Shown in pieces: positions 56,000 through 64,000 of a stretch of DNA of 64,000 nt. The stretch's first letter is position 1. Every line of letters starts with the position of its first letter. Position numbers and translations under genes: made by a program. Source of the stretch: JADYZU01 sp964540965 (lineage in GTDB: Bacteria > Pseudomonadota > Alphaproteobacteria > Rhodobacterales > Rhodobacteraceae). Under the pieces are notes generated by a model. It was not told where the DNA came from, did not search any database, and saw only the letters and a program-made list of their open reading frames with translations. The stretch spans positions 4,450 through 68,449 of the forward strand of contig CAZIOT010000019.1 of assembly GCA_964540965.1 (NCBI GenBank), read 5' to 3'.

Positions 56000-57303
56000 A
56001 TCCGTTCTCCGTCGACAAGGACACCCAGCCGCGCGGCGATTGCCACCCGCGCCGCAACGATGTCGTATTGCAGGCCCGCCGCTGTCCGCCGGGCCTCGAT
56101 CAGGGTCTGAAGCACGTTCATCGTCTCGGGCACCGAACGCTGGCCCGATTGCTGCTGTTCGGCGAACAGGTCGAAATTCGCCTGTGCCTGTGCGGCGATG
56201 CGCTGCGCCTCGGCCTCTTGCCGGACAAGCGAATCGAGCCGGCCCTGCAGCGCGGCGGTTTCGCGCGCCGTTGCCTCTTCCTCGGTGGTGATCCGCGCCT
56301 CGACGGCGGCGGCCTGCGCCATCGCCGCCTCGATCGCCGATCCCTGGCCAAAGCCAAGGCCGTTGGCCGCGCCGACCGACAGGCCCAGCCCGCCGTTCGA
56401 CATGTCGCCGCCCAGGGACAGGCCCGGCAGATAGCCGGCGCGCAGCACCTGCGCCTCGGCGGTGGCACGGGTGCCCTCGGCCTCGGCCCGCATCACGGTC
56501 AGGGCGCGGGCCTCGCCCGAGGCCACGGGCGACAGGCCGCCGATGCCGTCGATGGGCCCGGCCGCCATCGCCTGCAATTCGGCGCGGGCCACCGCGGCGG
56601 CCTCGCGGTCGGATGCCAGGGTGGCGAAAAGTTCGTCGCGCTGCTGCTGCACCACCTGCAGGTCGCCACGGTCGCTGACCCCGGCATCGACCCGCTCCTG
56701 CATCATCCACAGGTAGTGGGAAATCCGCTCTTCGGCGTTGGCGATGACAGCCGCGCGTGCGGTGGCGCGTTCGGCGGCCAGATACAGTCCAAGCGCCTCG
56801 TGCACGCGGGAATTGCTGTCCTCGGCCAGCGCAATCGCCGCGACCTCGACATCGGCCTGGGCATAGGCGCGCTCGGCCCGGCGGGCGCCGTTGTCGAGGA
56901 TCGCCTGGCTGAGCACCAGCGAGGTGACAAGCGAACCCAGCGAGGTGAGATTGACCGTCGGCCCAAGGCTGGGCAGCCAGTTGTGCGACTTGGCCGCCGA
57001 CCGCAGCCGCGCGGCCCGCAACTCGGCCTCGGCCGCGCGCGAATTGGCGGCCAGCACCGTCATCGACACGTCGCGCAGGGGGCCGTCGCCCAGCACCGAG
57101 CGCCGGGCGATCAGGTCCGAGATCAGCGCCGAGGTGGTGCCATCGGCCTGTTCTGCGTCCAGCACCGGCACCCGCGGCGCCAGTGTTCCTGTCTCAGTGA
57201 CCGGGGCGCTGCGCGACACGTCGGCTTCGCCGCCGCCCGCACCCAGACACCCCGACAGTGCGGTGGCCGCCAAAAGCGCCGCCGCCGCGGAAATCGTCCG
57301 CAT
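55996..57303 (-). CDS. TolC-family outer-membrane protein of the type I secretion system
   Basis: 435 residues with a lipoprotein signal (lipobox LSGC, Cys19) and two TolC-type repeats of long helices (about 80-230 and 250-420), rich in Ala, Glu and Arg heptads. It forms the outer-membrane duct for the adhesin encoded just upstream. Second gene after the adhesin in the transcribed order adhesin-tolC-ABC-HlyD; the gap from the adhesin gene is 66 bases. Confidence 0.9.
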   Translation of the reverse strand: MRTISAAAALLAATALSGCLGAGGGEADVSRSAPVTETGTLAPRVPVLDAEQADGTTSALISDLIARRSVLGDGPLRDVSMTVLAANSRAAEAELRAARLRSAAKSHNWLPSLGPTVNLTSLGSLVTSLVLSQAILDNGARRAERAYAQADVEVAAIALAEDSNSRVHEALGLYLAAERATARAAVIANAEERISHYLWMMQERVDAGVSDRGDLQVVQQQRDELFATLASDREAAAVARAELQAMAAGPIDGIGGLSPVASGEARALTVMRAEAEGTRATAEAQVLRAGYLPGLSLGGDMSNGGLGLSVGAANGLGFGQGSAIEAAMAQAAAVEARITTEEEATARETAALQGRLDSLVRQEAEAQRIAAQAQANFDLFAEQQQSGQRSVPETMNVLQTLIEARRTAAGLQYDIVAARVAIAARLGVLVDGERM

Positions 57304-57369
57304 GACACGACCCTCCTGCCCCGATCCGATCCAGTGGTTACGGCCGGTTGCCCGGCCGCGCCCGTGGAA

Positions 57370-60003
57370 TCAGATGTGGACGGTGATGCCGTCTTCGATC
57401 AGCAGCGTGCCGCCGTTCGACCCGAAGCTGTAGACCGAATAGCTGCGGCCGGCGATGGTCTCGTTGCCGCCGGTGTCGGTCGCGCCAAGGACATTGACCA
57501 CATCGTCCGCCCCGCCGTGGATGGTCAGCGTGTTGGAATGCGCGCTCAGGCTTTCCAGGTCGGCGGCGGTCAGCGTCAGGTTCGAGTCCTGCGCAAAGCG
57601 CATGTCGATGGCCTCGATATCGAACCCGTCATAGCCCGAGGCGGTGACGTTCACGACATTGGTCGCGGTCTCTTCCAGAACGAACAGGGTCGAGGAATGG
57701 TTGCCGGCGGCGTCTTCGGCCGTCAGCACCAGATGCGAGCCGTTGGGCGCTGGATCCGAGGCAAAGTTGATAAGCGTCTGCGCCGCATTGAACGGGCTGA
57801 CCACCTTGTCGAAATCGACGTCCTCGACCGCGGTGCCGTTGTGGACGCGGGCAACCTCGACGTTGTCGTCGGTGGTGGGGATGGTAAAGCCCACCACGGT
57901 GTTGTTCGCGCCGTCACGGGCATAGACCTCGATCAGCGGGGCATCGGGCGCCACGGTGTCGACGGTGAAGGCCTCGGTCACGCTGCGGGTGTTGCCGGCG
58001 TGGTCGGTGGCGGTGATCGTCGCCGTCACGCCGTATTCGCCGGCCGGCAGTTCGCCCGGCGCCAGCGTCAGGGTCCAGGTGCCGCCCGAAACGGTCGCCG
58101 CGCGGGTCAGGGTGAATCCTTCGTCGGTGACGATGGTCACGCTCACCGTCGAGGACCGCGACAGCGCCGCATTGTATTCGACAGCGCCGGTCAGGGTCAG
58201 GCCCGCCGCGCCTTCGGCACGGTTGATGATGTTGTCGGACCCGCCGGGTTCGGCCGTCTGGGTCAGGGTGTTGACCCAGGTGTCAAGCTCGACCGTGCCG
58301 CTTGCGGTGGCGGTATTGCCGTTCACATCGGTCGCGCTGACGCCGACCGCAAGCACGCGTTCGACATTGTCGCCGGGCAGGAAGCCCGCCGGCAGGTTCA
58401 GCGTCCAGGTGGTGCCGGTCACCGTGGCATTGGTGAAAGCGGTGCCGTTCACGGTGATCGTCAGCGATGCCGGATTGGCATCGACGGTGCCGGTCAGGGT
58501 GACGATGCCGCCCTGTTCGACATGGTTGACGACAAAGTCGCCGCCCGCCGGGGTCGGGTTGATCGCCACGTTCATCTCGGTGTCGATGACGAAGCTGCCG
58601 GTGACGCTGGTGGTGTTGCCGGCATCGTCGATGGCGCTGATCGTCGCCGACTGGGTGATGGTCTCGCCCTCGGGCAGGAAGCCCGCCGGCAGGGCCAGCG
58701 ACCAGGCGCCGCCCGAGATCGTGGCGTTGAAGGTCTGGCCGTTGATCAGCACCGTGACGCTGGTCGCATCGGTGTCGACCGTGCCCGAGAGGGTGACGAC
58801 GCCGGCTTCCTCGGTCGCGTTGACGATGCCGTTGCCGCCGGTCGCTGCGGCGTTGAAGGTCAGGTTCAGCACGGTGTCGATCTGGAACGACCCGGTGACG
58901 GTGGTGGTGTTGCCGAATTCGTCCACCGCGGTGACGCTGGCCGACTGGGTAAGCTCGGCCCCTTCCGGCAGGAAGCCGGCGGGAAGCAGCAGCGACCAGG
59001 TGGTGCCGGTGACGGTGGCGGTAAAGGTCTGGCCGTTCAGCGTGACCGTGACCGAAGCGCCGGCATCGACCGTGCCCGAAAGCGTGACGCGGCCATCCTG
59101 TTCGACCGCGTTGACGATGCCTTCGCCGCCGGTGATCGCGGCGTTGAAGGTCACGTTGACCTCGGTGTCGATGCGCAGGTTGTCGATGACCTTGGCGGTG
59201 CCGTGTTCGTTGGTGATCGTCACCTCGATCCCGGTGACATAGGTGCCCGGAATGCAGATGGTCGGCGGGATGGTGACGGTCCAGGTGCCGTTCGGCCCCA
59301 CGGTCGTGGTTTCGGTGTGGCCCGAGACGACCACGGTGATGGTGCCGCCGATGGTGCCGGTGCCGGTGACGGTCGCGCCGTCAACCTGATCGACCTCGTT
59401 CACCACGGTGTTCGTCGAAGCGACGGTGCCCGAGGTGATACGGACGACCGGGCCTTCCTCGCCCTTCTCGCCGCCGCCGCCCAGGACCGCAGCCCCGGCG
59501 CCAAGGCCCAGCAGGCCAAGGATCGGCAGGCCCATCCCGCCCAGAAGCGGCAGGCCCGCGGCCAGCATCCCGACCTGATCGTCGGCGGGCGCGGCATAGG
59601 GGGTGGCGATGGCGACATCCTCGCCACCGACGAAGTAAAGGTCGTCATCCGGCGACCATTTGCCGAACACGTCCTGATCGACATAGTTGGCGAACTGCGC
59701 GCCATCGGCGCCTGCTGCCAGATCGACCTTGGCCAGAAGCCCGTCGGTCGAGATGAACAGATCGGCGACCGGCTGGCCGTTCGGGCCGAAGAAGTCGTCG
59801 ATGGTGACGACCTCGCCATTGGTCAGGGTGATGCGCAGGGCATCGCCATCCTGCCTGTAGGCCGAGATCGCCGCCCGGCCCAGGTTGAGCGAGATATCGG
59901 AACCGGCCTGCGCAAGGATGAGCGGCGACCCGGTGTCGCCACCGACGAATCCACGCTGCAATGCGCCCGCAGAATTGCGGACAACGAACTCAATCGCTGA
60001 CAT
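57370..60003 (-). CDS. Large surface adhesin with BapA-like prefix and Ig-like repeats
   Basis: 877 residues, the presumed substrate of the neighbouring type I system. Residues 1-130 resemble the BapA prefix domain (VVRNSAGALQRGFVGGD, LTNGEVVTIDDFF). Residues 145-175 form a hydrophobic Gly/Leu-rich segment containing Ala148-Ala149-Gly150. Five to six Ig-like repeats of 95-110 residues follow (about 185-800), each with VTLSGTVD...VTVxxNGQTF...WSLxLPAGFLPEG and ending at IDT. The C-terminus (NTLTIHGGADDVVNVLGA to the end) looks like a T1SS signal without RTX nonapeptides. ATG 60003 has GGCGGAG 7 bases upstream; ATG 60021 is possible. Confidence 0.88.
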   Translation of the reverse strand: MSAIEFVVRNSAGALQRGFVGGDTGSPLILAQAGSDISLNLGRAAISAYRQDGDALRITLTNGEVVTIDDFFGPNGQPVADLFISTDGLLAKVDLAAGADGAQFANYVDQDVFGKWSPDDDLYFVGGEDVAIATPYAAPADDQVGMLAAGLPLLGGMGLPILGLLGLGAGAAVLGGGGEKGEEGPVVRITSGTVASTNTVVNEVDQVDGATVTGTGTIGGTITVVVSGHTETTTVGPNGTWTVTIPPTICIPGTYVTGIEVTITNEHGTAKVIDNLRIDTEVNVTFNAAITGGEGIVNAVEQDGRVTLSGTVDAGASVTVTLNGQTFTATVTGTTWSLLLPAGFLPEGAELTQSASVTAVDEFGNTTTVTGSFQIDTVLNLTFNAAATGGNGIVNATEEAGVVTLSGTVDTDATSVTVLINGQTFNATISGGAWSLALPAGFLPEGETITQSATISAIDDAGNTTSVTGSFVIDTEMNVAINPTPAGGDFVVNHVEQGGIVTLTGTVDANPASLTITVNGTAFTNATVTGTTWTLNLPAGFLPGDNVERVLAVGVSATDVNGNTATASGTVELDTWVNTLTQTAEPGGSDNIINRAEGAAGLTLTGAVEYNAALSRSSTVSVTIVTDEGFTLTRAATVSGGTWTLTLAPGELPAGEYGVTATITATDHAGNTRSVTEAFTVDTVAPDAPLIEVYARDGANNTVVGFTIPTTDDNVEVARVHNGTAVEDVDFDKVVSPFNAAQTLINFASDPAPNGSHLVLTAEDAAGNHSSTLFVLEETATNVVNVTASGYDGFDIEAIDMRFAQDSNLTLTAADLESLSAHSNTLTIHGGADDVVNVLGATDTGGNETIAGRSYSVYSFGSNGGTLLIEDGITVHI

Positions 60004-60192
60004 TCTACTACTCCGCCTCATGCGGCGACCTTTAGTGGCCGTCCGCGTTTTATGATTGGAGCCGAGGCTAGCGACAGACAGATGGGGTGGCTAGGGGGAA
60101 AGTTGGCGAAGGTGTCAGCATTTTGATGCAACCGATTCCAACCGGGCCAAATCGTGGCCTGCGGGTCACAATCCTGCCACAAGTCGCCGGAA

Positions 60193-61074
60193 TCACAGCA
60201 GGTTGCGCGGCCTGTCGCGGGCATCGCGGGCGCGGCTGATGCGTTCGATCACCACATTCACCGCCGCCCCCGCCAGCACCAGATAGGCGCTGACCCACAG
60301 CCACATCAGCAGCGCGATGACCGCCCCGATCGAGCCATAGACTTCGTTGTACGATCCGAAATTGGCGAAATAGGACGACAGCACCGCCGAGGCGCCGCAC
60401 CAGAGCAGCACGACCACCACCGCCCCCGGCGTCAGCCAGACCTTGCCCCGCGCCCGCCGGTTCGGCCCCCAGGTGTAGATCATCCACAGGCCGAAGATCA
60501 GGATGAACAGGGCAGACGCCCAGCGCAGCACCTCGAGAAACCACGCCAGCGCCGGATAGGGCGGGAAAAGCGCGGTCAGGATCGGCGCGACCACCACGAC
60601 CAGCAGCGCCGAGATCGAGATGAACATCAGGATCAGCGTCATCGCCACCGATACCACCTCGTGCCAGAAGCCCGATCGCTGCGGCAGGTCGTAGATGGCG
60701 TTCAACCCCTGCACCACGCCCGAAACCCCGGCCCGCGCCGACCAGAGCGCCACCAGAAGCGAGATCACCGTGGTCCAGGTCAGGGTGAATTCGTCGGTCG
60801 AGAGCAGGCGCTCCAGCTGCGCGGTCATCAGCTCATAGGCCGGCTGCGGGATCAGTTCGTCCAGCAGCTGCAATTCGGTCTGCACCACGCCGGGATCCGA
60901 GATCAAACCGAAGATCGCGATCAGCGCCGCCATGCCGGGAAACAGCGCGAACATGCCATAAAAGGCGACGCCGGCGGCGATCAGGCCCATATGGGTCCGC
61001 CCCGACACGATCCAGACCTGCCGCGCGACGCGGCCGATGGTCTGCATCCAGCCCCATGGCGTGAACCCGAACAT
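60193..61074 (-). CDS. YihY/virulence factor BrkB family membrane protein
   Basis: 293 residues with about six membrane helices. LIAAGVAFYGMFALFPGMAALIAIFGL and SARAGVSGVVQGLNAIYDLPQRSGFW are family signatures, as is GSIGAVIALLMWLWVSAYLVLAGAAVN near the C-terminus. Molecular function is not established (once misannotated as RNase BN). The start at 61074 (MFGFTP) follows AGAAGGAG; the longer form to 61158 would overlap a palindromic operator. Confidence 0.9.
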   Translation of the reverse strand: MFGFTPWGWMQTIGRVARQVWIVSGRTHMGLIAAGVAFYGMFALFPGMAALIAIFGLISDPGVVQTELQLLDELIPQPAYELMTAQLERLLSTDEFTLTWTTVISLLVALWSARAGVSGVVQGLNAIYDLPQRSGFWHEVVSVAMTLILMFISISALLVVVVAPILTALFPPYPALAWFLEVLRWASALFILIFGLWMIYTWGPNRRARGKVWLTPGAVVVVLLWCGASAVLSSYFANFGSYNEVYGSIGAVIALLMWLWVSAYLVLAGAAVNVVIERISRARDARDRPRNLL

Positions 61075-61148
61075 TCGCGCTCCTTCTGGCACAGACCCTG
61101 CCTGCCAGTGAGGCGCCGCTGCTGCAACCGGGTTCAGCCGTGAAAAAA

Positions 61149-61176
61149 TCGCTTGCAAGCGAATCGTGGCCGATTC
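61149..61176. promoter_or_regulatory. LacI-type operator between yihY and lacI-like gene
   Basis: Perfect 14-base palindrome TCGCTTGCAAGCGA at 61149-61162 with the central CG-rich TTGCAA form common for LacI-family operators, followed at once by a second dyad GAATCG-TGGC-CGATTC (61161-61176). It lies 90 bases before the LacI-family gene and 75 bases before the divergent yihY start, so autoregulation and control of yihY are both possible. Confidence 0.6.
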
Positions 61177-61251
61177 ACCCTAGGGAAAATGACCGGACCG
61201 CGGAAAAGCGGGCGGCAGGCAGGCGGCAGCAACATCTATCGGGGGCAGCGG

Positions 61252-62259
61252 ATGGCCATCACGCTTCGGGACGTGGCACGCGCGGCGGGCGTATCGGCGT
61301 CGGCGGTGTCGCGCAGTTATACGGAAGGCGCGCCGGTTTCGGCGGAAACCCGGGCCCGCGTCCGGGCTGCGGCCGAGAAGCTGGGCTATCTGCCCAACCG
61401 GCTGGCGGCCTCGCTGACCACGGGACGGACGCGGCTGATCGGGCTGGTGGTCGACGATTTCGGCAACCCGTTCCTTCTGGGGGTGATCGAGGCGTTCACC
61501 CGCGGCCTGCAGGAGCGCGGCTATCGCCCGCTGGTCATCAACCTTGCCGGCGAAAGCGGGGCCGAGGCGGCGGTGCGGTCCTTACGCGAATATGCGGTCG
61601 AGGCGGCGATCATCGTCTCGACGGCCCTGCCGCCACAGGTCAGCCGCGCCTTCCGCGCGGCCGGCGTGCCGCTGGTCCATGCCCTGTCGCGCGGCGGCGG
61701 CGACCCGGATGCGGCACAGGTCGGCATTTCCGACGCGCAGGCCGGCCGCATGGCGGCCAAGACCCTGTACGACCGCGGCTATCGCCGGCTGGCCTTCATC
61801 GGCGGCCCGGAAAAGTCGATGCCCTCGCGCGACCGGTTCAACGGCTTCCGCAACATGGCGACGCGTTGCGGCATCGAGGTGACGGCGGCCTTTGCCCCGG
61901 CGTGGAGCTATGACGCCGGCCGCGCCGCGGCGCAGGCGGTTCTGGCGCAAGGGGGATGCGACGCGGTGTTCTGCGCCGACGACATGCTGGCGCTGGGGGC
62001 CATCGCCGCCTTCCGCGCCGCCGGTCTGGGCGTGCCGCAGGATGTCGGCGTCATCGGGCTGAACGATTGCGAGATGGCGGGCTGGGACGGCATCGACCTG
62101 ACCACCATCGCCCAGCCGGTGGCGCAGATCGCGGAAACCGCGATCACGCTGGCGGTGGATCAGGTCAGGCCGGAATGCGACCCCGAGGCCGAGGCCCCCC
62201 GCGCCCATGTCCTGCCCTGCCTGATCGTCGAACGCGGCACGCTGCGGCCCTTGCGGTAA
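61252..62259 (+). CDS. LacI-family transcriptional regulator
   Basis: 335 residues: N-terminal helix-turn-helix and hinge (ITLRDVARAAGVSASAVSRSYTEGAPVSAETRARVRAAAEKLGYLPNRLA starts the domain) and a periplasmic-binding-protein-like ligand domain (about 60-335) with IGLVVDDFGNPFLLGV. It should bind the palindrome at 61149. No sugar gene is adjacent, so the ligand is unknown. GGGGGCAGCGG precedes ATG 61252. Confidence 0.93.
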   Translation: MAITLRDVARAAGVSASAVSRSYTEGAPVSAETRARVRAAAEKLGYLPNRLAASLTTGRTRLIGLVVDDFGNPFLLGVIEAFTRGLQERGYRPLVINLAGESGAEAAVRSLREYAVEAAIIVSTALPPQVSRAFRAAGVPLVHALSRGGGDPDAAQVGISDAQAGRMAAKTLYDRGYRRLAFIGGPEKSMPSRDRFNGFRNMATRCGIEVTAAFAPAWSYDAGRAAAQAVLAQGGCDAVFCADDMLALGAIAAFRAAGLGVPQDVGVIGLNDCEMAGWDGIDLTTIAQPVAQIAETAITLAVDQVRPECDPEAEAPRAHVLPCLIVERGTLRPLR

Positions 62260-62301
62260 GGCGCCGCACCGGCGCCAGAGGCGCCCCTGCGGCGCCCTGC
62301 C

Positions 62302-62319
62302 GCCACCGGCGCCGGTGGC
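62302..62319. terminator. GC-rich hairpin cluster between convergent genes
   Basis: The 77-base gap between the LacI-family gene and the methyltransferase is dense in GGCGCC. Its strongest structure is the perfect palindrome GCCACCGGCGCCGGTGGC (62302-62319), flanked by GCCG/CGGC that can extend it. A bidirectional terminator is likely, though no T-run is present. Confidence 0.5.
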
Positions 62320-62336
62320 GCCAGCGGCGGCAGCCC

Positions 62337-62969
62337 CTAACCCCGCCGCAGCACGACGGCAAGCGAGGGGATCGTCCCCTCCTCGCCCGGCATCGAGACA
62401 TAGGGGTCGGTGATTTCGGCGACCGTCAGCGCGGGATCCGCGGCAACGGCCGCGGCGAAACCGCCGTGCCACAGCGTCGTCTTGACCGTCAGCACAAGCA
62501 CCCCGCCGGGCCGCGTCACGCGGGCCAGTTCCGGCAGCCCCTCGGCCCCGACATGGCCGGTGGTGAAGACGCCGGTGGCGATCACCCCGCCGAAGGCGCC
62601 GTCGGCAAAAGGCAGCGGCCCGCCCAGGGCCAGCCGGTGCAGCGCGTCATAGCCGCCCTTCGCCGCCGCCCGGGCCAGCATCCCTTCGGACAGGTCAAGC
62701 CCGGTCACCGGCCCCAGACCAAGGATGCCCAGCCAATGGCCCAGCGTCCCGGTGCCGCAGCCGGCATCCAGCACCGGCCCGCCCGCGCGGGGCAGGTGCC
62801 GCGCCAGCAGCGCCAGCCCGATCGTCGGATGGCGATAGCCGGCGCGCGCCATCTCGTCGTCATAGCTGTCGGCCCAGCCGTCATAAAGCGCGGCCACCTC
62901 CTCGGGCGCCTTCGCGTCATAGACCGCACCCAGATGGCCGCCATGCTGCCCGTCCCCGCCTGTCGCCAT
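62337..62969 (-). CDS. Class I SAM-dependent methyltransferase
   Basis: 210 residues with a Rossmann methyltransferase core: motif I VLDAGCGTGTLGHWL, VTGLDLSEGMLARA, and ARVTRPGGVLVLTVK. The N-terminal VYDAKAPEEVAALYDGWADSYDDEM resembles the Williams-Beuren/ubiquinone-type methyltransferase group. Substrate unknown. Start at 62969 chosen as the first start giving a normal domain edge; it is divergent from the kinase-like gene 78 bases away. Confidence 0.88.
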   Translation of the reverse strand: MATGGDGQHGGHLGAVYDAKAPEEVAALYDGWADSYDDEMARAGYRHPTIGLALLARHLPRAGGPVLDAGCGTGTLGHWLGILGLGPVTGLDLSEGMLARAAAKGGYDALHRLALGGPLPFADGAFGGVIATGVFTTGHVGAEGLPELARVTRPGGVLVLTVKTTLWHGGFAAAVAADPALTVAEITDPYVSMPGEEGTIPSLAVVLRRG

Positions 62970-63047
62970 CGCCGCAACCCTCCATTTCGCTTGCCGAATC
63001 CTAGCGGTCGCGCTGTCATCGCGAAAGGCCGACCGGATGGGGAAACC

Positions 63048-63950
<903 letters not shown>

Positions 63951-63963
63951 AGAGCGTCTTCAT

Positions 63964-64000
63964 TTAGGCGAGCCAGGCCATTGCGCATGCGAGTGAGACG
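63964..64000 (-). other. Possible 3' end of a coding sequence running in from beyond the window
   Basis: After the kinase stop the minus strand reads an open frame entering from the right edge and ending VSLACAMAWLA followed by TAA at 63966-63964. The short hydrophobic tail resembles the C-termini of some IS5-type transposases, but 11 residues cannot establish this. Confidence 0.2.

Noticed and set aside
53702..56710. Extension of the type I ABC transporter to 1002 residues
   Set aside because: The first 237 codons lie over the tolC-like gene in another frame and are not transporter-like; GTG 55999 overlapping the tolC stop is better.
56068..60000. A 1310-codon open frame on the plus strand opposite the tolC-like and adhesin genes
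   Set aside because: Shadow of the two minus-strand genes; repetitive Gly/Asp/Arg composition arises from the antisense of Ig-like repeats.

Overview
The window is a GC-rich chromosomal segment of an alphaproteobacterium, most likely family Rhodobacteraceae (Paracoccaceae) of the Rhodobacterales. The support is gene content and order: yajC-secD-secF-Mth938-ccmABCDG, nnrDE next to glnB-glnA, fliG next to a lipid A acyltransferase, a DddP-type DMSP lyase, and an AHL synthase with LuxR proteins. I do not assign a genus. No rRNA, tRNA, CRISPR array or intact insertion sequence was found. Coding density is high and many genes overlap by 1-11 bases at ATGA/TGATG/GTGA junctions.

Layout. 1-5060: glycogen metabolism (3' part of glgA, glgX, pgm). 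5113-7634: corA, two small membrane proteins, a Rieske-like protein without its histidines, and a FAH-family hydrolase. 7832-11703: a reactive-sulfur operon (two YeeE/YedE halves, an ETHE1/Blh-like metallo-beta-lactamase-fold enzyme, a DUF442 protein, SulP). 11700-19416: a complete histidine-utilisation cluster using the HutF/HutG route, divergent around a HutC-like operator. 19641-23106: ribokinase, MBL-fold lipoprotein, RbsD/FucU-type mutarotase and a lone UgpC/MalK-type ATPase. 23440-27124: nnrDE, glnB, glnA. 27380-30724: poorly characterised proteins, including a pair of divergent paralogues around a small membrane protein, and a DUF3445 protein. 30802-33962: dddP, a DUF6314 protein, purB. 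34019-36138: quorum sensing (luxI, luxR, and a LuxR-like protein reduced to its ligand-binding domain). 36205-43193: fliG, lpxL-like acyltransferase, DUF1223 protein, acnA, an HxlR regulator. 43252-50745: phosphomannomutase, ccmGDCBA, Mth938-like protein, secF, secD, yajC. 51006-52295: serS. 52527-60003: a type I secretion system (HlyD, LapB-type ABC, TolC) with its Ig-repeat adhesin. 60193-63950: YihY, a LacI regulator, a methyltransferase, a choline-kinase-like phosphotransferase.

The least explained signals are non-coding. (1) A roughly 220-base element occurs three times (19421-19640, 23203-23420, 52301-52515). Each copy starts just after a stop codon, points the same way relative to that gene, and folds into a string of hairpins whose stems differ between copies yet stay paired. 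(2) Four intergenic 'double palindromes' each consist of two near-perfect 20-24 base palindromes 2-6 bases apart. They fall into two sequence classes, one centred on CCATATGG and one built from AAATTC/AAAATTC arms. (3) The luxI ribosome-binding site lies in the 3' arm of a short hairpin, beside the HTH-less LuxR, which suggests extra layers of quorum-sensing control.
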